A stretch of 64,000 bases of DNA from contig NZ_JASHJC010000011.1 of the NCBI RefSeq assembly GCF_030733385.1, forward strand, positions 62,001 to 126,000. The letters run 5' to 3'. The translations under genes were made by a program, and so were the position numbers. Below are positions 57,227-64,000 of the stretch, piece by piece. The notes beneath the pieces were generated by a model, which saw only the letters and a program-made list of their open reading frames with translations, had not been told where the DNA came from and made no database searches. The first letter of the stretch is position 1; every line of letters begins with the position of its first letter. Source of the stretch: Roseovarius sp. MMSF_3359 (lineage in GTDB: Bacteria > Pseudomonadota > Alphaproteobacteria > Rhodobacterales > Rhodobacteraceae).

Positions 57227-58020
57227 ACCAGAACCGTACCCTCAACATCATTCTGGCGATGTATGTGCTGTGCATCTTTGTCTTTATCTTCGCGCCGATC
57301 TTGTTCAGCATGGTGTTTTCGTTCAATTCACAACGCTTCCCTACTATTCCGCTGGGAGAGTTTTCAACCGAATGGTACGCCAAAATCTTTGCCGACCCGG
57401 ATGTCTGGCTTGCAGCACGCAATTCGCTGATCGTGTCGGTCAGCACTTCAGTGGTGGCCACCTTCCTGGGCTTTTGCACCGCCTATTCGGATTTCCGGTA
57501 TAACTTCCGCTTCAAGGGGCCCTATCTGGCGCTCATCCTTCTGCCGCCGACCATTCCGCTGATCATCATGGCCTTGGCGATGCTGGCGTGGCTGTCAAAG
57601 CTGGGGCTGTCCGGCCAGCTGTGGTCAATCATCCTGGCCCATTCAGTGCTAACGGCCCCGTTTGCCATGGCCATCATCCGGCTCAGGCTGAACCAGATGG
57701 ACCCCGATCTTGAGGCGGCCGCCTGGAATCTGGGCAGCAGCGAATGGCAAGCCATGCGCCATGTCATCATCCCATTCTGTGCTCCCGCGATCGTATCGGC
57801 CCTCTGTTTGACCGCAGCCGTATCTTTCGATGAATTTGCGATCTCGTGGTTTGTGTCGGGCCTGAACAAGACTGTGCCCGTGGTCATCCTGGAGATTGTC
57901 CAGGGCAATATCGACCCGCAGGTCAATGCCATCGGAACATTCGTATTCCTGACCTCCATGACGCTGGTGATCCTGGCCCAGGTATTTTTCATCAGCCGCC
58001 AAGTGAAGAGCCATTCGTGA
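57223..58020 (+). CDS. ABC transporter permease (PotC-like)
   Basis: A 265-residue permease with six TM helices. EAA-type motif DPDLEAAAWNLGSSEWQAMRHVIIPFCAPAI. Start at ATG 57223 by ATGA overlap with the first permease. An upstream start would extend into that gene and is rejected. Partner of the PotB-like protein. Confidence 0.92.
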   Translation: MNQNRTLNIILAMYVLCIFVFIFAPILFSMVFSFNSQRFPTIPLGEFSTEWYAKIFADPDVWLAARNSLIVSVSTSVVATFLGFCTAYSDFRYNFRFKGPYLALILLPPTIPLIIMALAMLAWLSKLGLSGQLWSIILAHSVLTAPFAMAIIRLRLNQMDPDLEAAAWNLGSSEWQAMRHVIIPFCAPAIVSALCLTAAVSFDEFAISWFVSGLNKTVPVVILEIVQGNIDPQVNAIGTFVFLTSMTLVILAQVFFISRQVKSHS

Positions 58021-58021
58021 C

Positions 58022-59107
58022 ATGACAGAGCCTCTCGTTACTTTTCGCAACGTAAAAAAACACTTCGGTGAATTCGTGGCCGTCCGGGAAATGGACCTTG
58101 ATATCCATGCCGGAGAGTTCCTGGCAATTATGGGCTCGTCAGGCTGCGGCAAGACTACAACGCTGCGGATGCTGGCCGGTCTGGAAGCGCCTACATCGGG
58201 CGAAATTCGCATCGGTGGTGATCTGATGAACGAGGTCAAGCCGCATGAGCGTGAGACACCGCTGGTCTGGCAGTCACTGGCTCTGTTCCCGTTCCTCAGC
58301 GCACGAGAGAATGTCGAGTTTGGCCTGAAGATGCGCGGCGTTGGCAAGGAAGAACGCAAGCGTCGTGCACTTGAGTGGCTGGACCGGATGGAAATCGGCG
58401 AGTTTGCCGAACGGAACATTACGACATTGTCAGGCGGTCAGAAGCAGCGTGTGGCTCTGGCGCGATCTTTGGTGATGGAGCCCAAGATGCTGCTGCTGGA
58501 TGAACCTCTATCGGCGCTCGACGCCAACCTGGTGATCCGCATGCAGGCTGTATTGACCCGCCTTCAAAAGGAGCTGGGGATCACGTTCGTCTATGTCACG
58601 CATTCGCAATCCGAAGCCTTCGCCATGGCCGACCGTGTGGTCATCATGAGTCAGGGCGAAATTGCACAGGTCGGTTCGCCCAAGGATATTTACCGCGCGC
58701 CCGCCAATCGGTTCGTGGCCGAATTTGTGGGCCGCAACAACATCCTGTCGGGAACAGTGGCGTCCTTGGACGGCGAGACGGTTACGATATCGACACCCTC
58801 GGGAGCATTTGTCGCAACAGCCCCGGATACCGCGCGCAGTGTAGGGGCCGATGCCACCTTCGTCGTGTCGGCAGACCTGGTCAGCGTGTCAAGAGAAGAG
58901 CCCACAGGCGAAAACCGCGTCCTTTGCACATTGATCTCGGAGGAATTCGTGGGCTCGATGGTGACGCTGTTTCTGGAAAGCGCGGATGGTCATGAATTCA
59001 AGGTGCAGATGCAGGAACGCGACCTGATTGAGTTGGACTTGCACAATGATGATCAGATATGGCTCAGCTGGGCAGTCCAGAATGCGCATGTTCTGGATCA
59101 CGAATAA
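58022..59107 (+). CDS. ABC transporter ATP-binding protein (PotA-like)
   Basis: A 361-residue ATPase: Walker A GSSGCGKTTTLRML (about 39-52), signature LSGGQKQRVALARSL (about 137-151), Walker B MLLLDEPLSALDA, and a C-terminal TOBE domain (from about 270; STPSGAFVATAPDTARSVGADATFVVSADLVSV). The TOBE part may sense substrate. It starts 1 base after the permease stop. Confidence 0.94.
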   Translation: MTEPLVTFRNVKKHFGEFVAVREMDLDIHAGEFLAIMGSSGCGKTTTLRMLAGLEAPTSGEIRIGGDLMNEVKPHERETPLVWQSLALFPFLSARENVEFGLKMRGVGKEERKRRALEWLDRMEIGEFAERNITTLSGGQKQRVALARSLVMEPKMLLLDEPLSALDANLVIRMQAVLTRLQKELGITFVYVTHSQSEAFAMADRVVIMSQGEIAQVGSPKDIYRAPANRFVAEFVGRNNILSGTVASLDGETVTISTPSGAFVATAPDTARSVGADATFVVSADLVSVSREEPTGENRVLCTLISEEFVGSMVTLFLESADGHEFKVQMQERDLIELDLHNDDQIWLSWAVQNAHVLDHE

Positions 59108-59110
59108 TCT

Positions 59111-60007
59111 ATGATCCGCAACCCGATCCCATGGCCAAATGGTGCCAAATGCGCGGTCGCGATTAGCTTCGATATGGATGCCGATAGCCTGATCCACATC
59201 GCCCGCCCGGATGACAGTCATCGCCGCCTCTATCAAACGTCTATGGGGCGCTATGGTCCCAATGTCGCGCTGCCGCGTATCCTCGAAACCTATCGGCGAT
59301 TTGGCCTCAAGCAATCCTTCTTCATTCCCGGATGGTGCCTGGAGCAATATCCCGAGACCGCAGAGGCAATCCTGAAGGACGGCCATGAGATCGGACATCA
59401 CGGATATCTTCACGAGGACCCCATCACCACCTATGGCAACCAGCGCGAATGGTTCGAGCGAACGCTTGATGCGCATAAGCGTATTTGCGGACAGGTTCCC
59501 CAAGGGTACCGCGCCCCGGTCTACAACATTACCGATGAAGTGTTGGACCTCATGCAGGAAAATGGGATGCGCTATGACAGCTCGATGATGGCGGACGATA
59601 TCCCTTATGCCATCGAGACCTCGAACGGCCGGCTATACGAGATGCCGGTCCATTGGGGCACAGATGACTGGCCGCCCTTCGCACATTACGAGGAAATTGG
59701 CTACATGATGCCGGTCCGGCCACCTGCAGCAGCCCTCGCCGGATTTTGGGAAGAGTTCGAGGCACAGTACGAAGCCGGCGGATTTTTCATGCTGATCCTC
59801 CATCCATTTCTAACCGGAAGACTTGCACGTTGGCGATTGGTTGAAAAATGGATCGAAGACATTTTGAAAACACGCAAAGTGTGGTTTTCGACCCTTGCAG
59901 GAATTGCGGATTATATGGATGCAATGCAGAAATCCGGCACCTGGTCACCCAGTGTTGAAAGGCTTCCATATTTCAATGGACCGCAGTTGGGACAGCAAAA
60001 CCTCTGA
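59111..60007 (+). CDS. Polysaccharide-deacetylase-family hydrolase (PuuE/HpPgdA-like)
   Basis: A 298-residue NodB-fold protein. SFDMDAD (about 19-25) and HEIGHHGYLHEDP are the catalytic Asp and metal His motifs, and PQGYRAPVYNIT and EMPVHWGTDDWPPF are further family segments. There is no signal peptide, so it is cytoplasmic, in keeping with a small-molecule amide hydrolase rather than a wall enzyme. It follows the ABC transporter ATPase gene by 3 bases. Deacetylation or ring opening of a transported amide is plausible (inference). Confidence 0.85.
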   Translation: MIRNPIPWPNGAKCAVAISFDMDADSLIHIARPDDSHRRLYQTSMGRYGPNVALPRILETYRRFGLKQSFFIPGWCLEQYPETAEAILKDGHEIGHHGYLHEDPITTYGNQREWFERTLDAHKRICGQVPQGYRAPVYNITDEVLDLMQENGMRYDSSMMADDIPYAIETSNGRLYEMPVHWGTDDWPPFAHYEEIGYMMPVRPPAAALAGFWEEFEAQYEAGGFFMLILHPFLTGRLARWRLVEKWIEDILKTRKVWFSTLAGIADYMDAMQKSGTWSPSVERLPYFNGPQLGQQNL

Positions 60008-60055
60008 GCATTAGTAGATGTGACACACTCGTTTGGTGACGGACGTAGTGCCAGT

Positions 60056-60367
60056 TCATTCCGGCGCCAATTCAACCTTCAATCCATCCAAAGTTTCATC
60101 GAATTCGATCTGGCAGGACAGGCGCGAGGTTTCGGTGACCGCGTCCGCGAGATCCAGCAAATCCACCTCCATATCATCCTGTGGGTCCAGGCGAGCGATC
60201 CAGCCGGGCGCGACATAGACATGACAGGTCGCGCATGCGCAGGAGCCGCCGCAGGCCGCCTCGATGGGAAGGCCGGCATCACGGATGATTTCCATGATCT
60301 TCAGACCTGGCCGGGCTTCTAGCGTATGCTCTGACCCGTCTCTATCCTTCACATGGATCACGGACAT
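60056..60367 (-). CDS. [2Fe-2S] ferredoxin (adrenodoxin type)
   Basis: A 103-residue ferredoxin with ligands C39, C45, C48 and C85 (EAACGGSCACATCHVYV and SRLSCQIEF), the vertebrate/adrenodoxin-type spacing (C-x5-C-x2-C-x36-C). It is the terminal gene of the minus-strand transporter operon. It supplies electrons to an oxygenase or other enzyme not visible in the window. Confidence 0.93.
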   Translation of the reverse strand: MSVIHVKDRDGSEHTLEARPGLKIMEIIRDAGLPIEAACGGSCACATCHVYVAPGWIARLDPQDDMEVDLLDLADAVTETSRLSCQIEFDETLDGLKVELAPE

Positions 60368-61069
60368 TTACTCCTCCTGGGTGGCTTCTGCATCTCTTGG
60401 CCGCGCGCATCGAAATATCTTGGCAAAATCACGGGCGATATCGCCGACATGGGTGGGGTGCGACAACGTTTGTTCCGCCGCTTCAGTAAGCGACTTGTCA
60501 ATCCGTGTACCTCCATAGTGGTCAAGTAGGGATTTCATGAAACTTGCTGTGAATTCCGGATGATACTGGACCGACAAGGCAGGAAACGCGTAGGCGATGC
60601 GACCAATCCGGCAGCGCGGGCTTCCCGTGACGTGACGCACGCCGGTGGGTATTGACTGCACCTGGTCCTGATGAATCGCAAAAGCCGCGAGGTTGTCGTA
60701 GGTGTCAGCCCCTAACACCCATCCGTCGCCTGATTTCTCGACTTGGGCGCCATAGGCGTGCGCCATGATCTGATGGCCGAAACAAACGCCTCCAACCGGA
60801 ATGTGCCTGTCCCTGAGGTGTCGAAGAAACCCGGCCAAGGGCGTCATCCATGACAGATCATCATACACTCCGTGGCGGCAGCCGGTAATCATGTAACCAT
60901 CGAAGCTGTCGGCGTTTGGCAGATTGTCGCCACTATGAACCGCGAACCTGTCCCATGTCGCTTCGGGCAGGGCTGGGGATAGCCACGTCTCGAACATGTC
61001 GGCAAAATCGCCGTGTTCCTTCTTCATCTCGTCGGCAGGGACATCGGTTTCGAGAATGCAGATGCGCAT
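60368..61069 (-). CDS. Class I glutamine amidotransferase-like protein
   Basis: A 233-residue protein with the triad C96 (GGVCFGHQ), H170 and E172 (YHPEF). The family is GMP-synthase-like GATase1; members also hydrolyse gamma-glutamyl amides, as PuuD does in polyamine catabolism. Being between polyamine-type ABC permeases and a ferredoxin, hydrolysis of a gamma-glutamylated amine is a likely role (inference). It lies 2 bases after the permease stop. Confidence 0.9.
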   Translation of the reverse strand: MRICILETDVPADEMKKEHGDFADMFETWLSPALPEATWDRFAVHSGDNLPNADSFDGYMITGCRHGVYDDLSWMTPLAGFLRHLRDRHIPVGGVCFGHQIMAHAYGAQVEKSGDGWVLGADTYDNLAAFAIHQDQVQSIPTGVRHVTGSPRCRIGRIAYAFPALSVQYHPEFTASFMKSLLDHYGGTRIDKSLTEAAEQTLSHPTHVGDIARDFAKIFRCARPRDAEATQEE

Positions 61070-61071
61070 CG

Positions 61072-61914
61072 CTACGCAATCCCCTTGCTCGTGTTGTCGC
61101 GCACGGTGAAGACAACCGAGATGATGATCAGGATCAGCGACATGAGTACGATGATCGTGCCGACCGCGTTGATTTCCGGCGTCACCCCGCGCCGCATGGT
61201 CGAATAGATATACATCGGAAGCGTGTTGTCTCGGCCAGTCAGGAAGAACGTGACCGGAATCTCGTCGAAGGACAGGACGAAGGACAAAAGTCCGGCACCA
61301 ATGAGCGCGGTACGAATGTTCGGCAGTGTAACATGGATGAATGTCTGCAGCGGGTTTGCACCCAGATCCGATGACGCTTCCGACAGAGATTTGGGCAGCC
61401 GTTGAAGTCGGGCAAAAACCTGTGTCACCACGACCGCGAGAAGCGCGGTGGCATGGCCAAGGATGACGGTTTCGAGACTGAGGTTGAAGCCGAACATCTT
61501 GAACATGTTGAGCATTGAGATGCCCGTCACGATCCCCGGCAGCGCGATAGGTAACAGTAGAAGCCGCCGGAAAATCGTCTTGCCGGGGAAGCTGAACCGG
61601 TGGAGTGCCAGCGCGGCGGGTACGCCCACAAGCAGCGTCAAGCAGGTTGAACAGGTGGCAACGTAGAAACTGTTGCCGATGGCTGTGAGCAGCTGCTCGT
61701 TCTGGAACAGTTGCTCGTACCAGTGCGTGGTGAATCCGGTCAGCGGCCAGGTCAGCGTCCGGTTGTCATTGAAACTGTAGATGATGAGAATCCAGATCGG
61801 CAGGTAGAGAAACGCCATGACCAGCGAAACGATCAGGACAAATCCGCTGTCAGCGGCGAGTCGGCCACGCCTGGCGGGTGCAGTGGCAACAAGAGTGGTG
61901 GAAGCGGCGCTCAT
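61072..61914 (-). CDS. ABC transporter permease (PotC-like, second system)
   Basis: A 280-residue permease with six TM helices. EAA-type motif SLSEASSDLGANPLQTFIHVTLPNIRTALI. The N-terminus contains a low-complexity Ala/Arg stretch (TTLVATAPARRGRLAADSG) before TM1. Its start overlaps the PotB-like stop by 4 bases. Second transporter, convergent with the first. Confidence 0.92.
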   Translation of the reverse strand: MSAASTTLVATAPARRGRLAADSGFVLIVSLVMAFLYLPIWILIIYSFNDNRTLTWPLTGFTTHWYEQLFQNEQLLTAIGNSFYVATCSTCLTLLVGVPAALALHRFSFPGKTIFRRLLLLPIALPGIVTGISMLNMFKMFGFNLSLETVILGHATALLAVVVTQVFARLQRLPKSLSEASSDLGANPLQTFIHVTLPNIRTALIGAGLLSFVLSFDEIPVTFFLTGRDNTLPMYIYSTMRRGVTPEINAVGTIIVLMSLILIIISVVFTVRDNTSKGIA

Positions 61915-62780
61915 AGTTCGACCTTTCCGGACTGTTCAAACCGGTCGGAAAGCGAAATGATTGTCAGCACAATGATCAGCATCACCACGGCCAGTGCCGA
62001 ACCCAGAGGCCAGTTCAGCGCCGCCCCGAACTGCGAGACCATCACGTTCGCCACCATCTGGCCATCCGGGCCGCCCACCAGAAACGGCGCGATGAAATCT
62101 CCGAAGCTGAGGCAGAACGTCATGGTAAATCCGGCCACCACACCGGGCATCGAGAGCGGCAGTGTGATCTTCCAGAACGTCGCGAAGGCGCCCATGCCCA
62201 GATCTGCCGACGCCTCACCAAGATTGCCGGGGATCTTCTCAAGCGCGGTATAGATGGGCATGACCATGAAGGGGATGAAGATGTAGGTCAGCGTTAGCAC
62301 CATCGCGAACTGGTTGTACAGGAAGATCCCGGACGGCTCATCAATGATCCCGATGTTCATCAGAAAGGAATTCAGGATACCCTCGGTTCCCAGAATGGTT
62401 TTCCAAACATAGGCGCGCAGCAGGTAAGAGACCCACAAGGGGGCGATCACACCCATAAACAGGAACACGCGGATAGTGTGGTTCTTAAGTCGGAAAACCA
62501 GGAAATAGGCGAAGGGATAGGCCAAAGCCAACGATGCAACCGACACCAGCGCCGCGATCTTGAGCGTACGCAAGAGCACCTGCACGTATTGCGGGTCGGT
62601 CAAAAGCGTCCAGTAATTGCCGAACTGGAAGGCAGGAACGAACAGCGGGTATTTCTTGATCCAGAAGCTGTAGGTCAGCAGCACGCCGTAGGGCACCAGC
62701 ATGAACAGCACGATCCATAGAATCGGGATGCCCAGGACCAGCTTGGCGGAATGACGCGAAAGGAAAGTGCCCCCCATCAT
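61911..62780 (-). CDS. ABC transporter permease (PotB-like, second system)
   Basis: A 289-residue permease with six TM helices. EAA-type motif NLGEASADLGMGAFATFWKITLPLSMPGVV. Start at 62780 with the next gene (ATPase) ending at 62781. It pairs with the PotC-like protein downstream. Confidence 0.92.
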   Translation of the reverse strand: MMGGTFLSRHSAKLVLGIPILWIVLFMLVPYGVLLTYSFWIKKYPLFVPAFQFGNYWTLLTDPQYVQVLLRTLKIAALVSVASLALAYPFAYFLVFRLKNHTIRVFLFMGVIAPLWVSYLLRAYVWKTILGTEGILNSFLMNIGIIDEPSGIFLYNQFAMVLTLTYIFIPFMVMPIYTALEKIPGNLGEASADLGMGAFATFWKITLPLSMPGVVAGFTMTFCLSFGDFIAPFLVGGPDGQMVANVMVSQFGAALNWPLGSALAVVMLIIVLTIISLSDRFEQSGKVEL

Positions 62781-63866
62781 TCAATCCTCGGCGTCAAAGA
62801 GAAGTACATTTTCGGGCTCGACTCCGATCCGGACCTCGCTGCCAATCGCGGGCGCGTCTGCCCTTGCCATTCCAAACGGCAGCATCGCGTCCACGTAAAA
62901 TTCGGTTCCATCGGGCAGTATAACGGCAGTGCGCAGGCTGGTGCCGTGGTAGATGTGTTCGCTGACCGTGCCGGCCAAAATATTGCCCGGAGCCGCCGAC
63001 CCGTTGAGGAAGCGCGCCTTTTCCGGGCGCACACCGACGCGCACGCGATCGCCCTGTGGCACCCTGTCAAACTGGGTTGTCAGAATCTGGCCGGCCACAT
63101 CCAACCGGGTTTCATGTGCGCTGCGTTGAGTTATACGGGCCGGCAGAAAATTGGTTGTGCCGATGAAGTTCGCCACATAGGGCGTCAACGGATGCTCATA
63201 AAGCTCTTCGGGCGTGCCGTCCTGGGCGATGCGCCCGCTTTCCATCACGATGACGCGGTCGGACATGACCAGCGCCTCGGTCTGGTCGTGAGTGACCATG
63301 ATGAAGGTAATCCCCAGCTTGTCATGCATGTGCTTGAGTTCGACCTGCATTTGCTCACGCAACTTGGCGTCCAGCGCCGATAGAGGTTCGTCCAGCAGAA
63401 GAACCTTGGGCTCGCGCACGATGGCGCGGGCCAGCGCTACGCGCTGTTTTTGGCCGCCCGACATCTGGTGCGGCTGCTGGTCAATCTTGTCGACCAAACC
63501 GACAAGTTCCAGCGCGTCTTCCGCTTTGCGCCGGGCTTCGTTCTTGCCGATGCCCTTCATCTTCAACCCGTAGGCGATGTTCTGCCCAACCGTCATATGC
63601 GGAAAGAGCGCATAATCCTGGAACATCATATTCACGTCGCGCTTTTGCGGTGGCAGGTGAGTCACGTCCTGCCCGGAAAGTGTGATCGTGCCCGTGGTCG
63701 GCATCTCGAACCCGCCGATCATCCGCAACAAGGTGGACTTGCCGCAGCCCGATGGGCCTAGAAGCGTCAGGAACTCTCCGTCCGCCACGTTGAGGTCCAC
63801 GTGCTCGACCCCGATGACGGAGCCATAGTGTTTGCTGATTTTCGAAAGCTCGATGATTGCGGGCAT
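62781..63866 (-). CDS. ABC transporter ATP-binding protein (PotA-like, second system)
   Basis: A 361-residue ATPase: Walker A GPSGCGKSTLLRMI (about 37-50), signature MSGGQKQRVALARAI, Walker B VLLLDEPLSALDA, and a TOBE C-terminal domain (VRPEKARFLNGSAAPGNILAGTVSEHIYHGTSLRTAVIL). Similar in length to the ATPase at 58022. It follows the partial binding-protein gene in the operon. Confidence 0.94.
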   Translation of the reverse strand: MPAIIELSKISKHYGSVIGVEHVDLNVADGEFLTLLGPSGCGKSTLLRMIGGFEMPTTGTITLSGQDVTHLPPQKRDVNMMFQDYALFPHMTVGQNIAYGLKMKGIGKNEARRKAEDALELVGLVDKIDQQPHQMSGGQKQRVALARAIVREPKVLLLDEPLSALDAKLREQMQVELKHMHDKLGITFIMVTHDQTEALVMSDRVIVMESGRIAQDGTPEELYEHPLTPYVANFIGTTNFLPARITQRSAHETRLDVAGQILTTQFDRVPQGDRVRVGVRPEKARFLNGSAAPGNILAGTVSEHIYHGTSLRTAVILPDGTEFYVDAMLPFGMARADAPAIGSEVRIGVEPENVLLFDAED

Positions 63867-63890
63867 GGTTGTTCAAGCCTGTGATTTGAA

Positions 63891-63920
63891 CGGCGGGGCA
63901 AGTCCACACAAGCCCCGCCG
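63891..63920. terminator. Hairpin between binding-protein and ATPase genes
   Basis: CGGCGGGGC (63891-63899) and GCCCCGCCG (63912-63920) make a perfect 9-bp G/C stem with a 12-base loop between the binding-protein stop and the ATPase start. It is likely an attenuator or mRNA stabiliser within the operon. Confidence 0.55.
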
Positions 63921-63932
63921 CACGTTTCCTTG

Positions 63933-64000
63933 TTACTGGGCTTTTACCGAGTTCCACGTATTGGTGTAGGTCTCGAGGCGTTCGCCAAGCGGCTGCCAAA
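63933..64000 (-). CDS. Substrate-binding protein of second ABC system, 3' end only
   Basis: The minus strand reads WQPLGERLETYTNTWNSVKAQ then a stop (TAA, complement of TTA at 63933-63935). This short C-terminal tail fits the last helix of PotD-type binding proteins (WNxxK), and it lies at the expected place upstream of the ATPase gene. The rest lies beyond the window. Identification rests on context more than on sequence. Confidence 0.6.
   Translation of the reverse strand, partial: WQPLGERLETYTNTWNSVKAQ

Overview
The window reads as accessory DNA from an alphaproteobacterium of the Rhodobacteraceae (Roseobacter-type), probably a plasmid or another conjugative element. This is inferred from the high-GC coding style, the dense ATGA-overlapping operons, the VirB/VirD4 conjugation machine with an entry-exclusion lipoprotein, the CcdAB module, and small stress proteins of a type known from this group. 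I saw no rRNA, tRNA, CRISPR array, replication or partition gene, and no relaxase catalytic gene.

Layout. (1) 1-9460: a minus-strand periplasmic copper/thiol operon (DUF411, M23 peptidase, SCO1, PCuAC, DsbA-like, DsbB-like, SCO1) lies divergent from a MerR regulator. A transglutaminase-like protein and a CDF efflux pump follow the regulator. Three copies of a MerR-type operator tie these together. A copper P1B-ATPase follows. (2) 9430-17419: a CueR-type regulator shares a head-to-head double operator with copA. It leads a long plus-strand run: multicopper oxidase, BNR propeller, DUF411, Met-rich micropeptide, cytochrome c, two TlpA-type thioredoxins, Met- and Cys-rich small proteins, a DsbA homologue lacking its active site, a membrane protein and CcdA. 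(3) 17561-18373: a decayed mercury-resistance remnant (shortened MerT-like gene and merR pseudogene). (4) 18571-27224: a second copper operon (lipoprotein, TolC-like protein, multicopper oxidase, cupredoxin-CusF fusion), an EamA transporter, a cytochrome c, a two-component system with a His-rich sensor, and an EF-hand protein. A direct-repeat motif shared by two promoter regions suggests the response regulator controls both. (5) 27225-35733: a scarred segment (IS remnant, frameshifted patatin, ccdAB), then a stress island with three paralogous universal stress proteins that carry the same unusual N-terminal module, interspersed with very small proteins, an XRE regulator, a coiled-coil protein and ExoD. 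(6) 35865-51422: a Fic protein, then a nearly complete VirB1-VirB11 plus VirD4 system with EexN, followed by a TraI-tail-like protein but no relaxase domain. (7) 51694-64000: a TIM-barrel / phosphoribosyltransferase / PRPP synthetase module, a LysR regulator, and two complete polyamine-type ABC transporters facing each other, with a deacetylase, a glutamine amidotransferase and a ferredoxin between them.

How it works together: cytoplasmic Cu(I) would be expelled by CopA under CueR control. In the periplasm it would be oxidised by two multicopper oxidases, bound by cupredoxin, CusF, PCuAC, DUF411 and Met-rich proteins, and the damaged thiols would be repaired by the Dsb/TlpA/CcdA set. The rest is conjugation, plasmid maintenance, stress tolerance and nitrogen-compound uptake. 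The parts most worth following up are the triplicated stress-protein architecture, the shared operators, the DsbA homologue without CXXC, and the barrel/PRTase/PRPP module.
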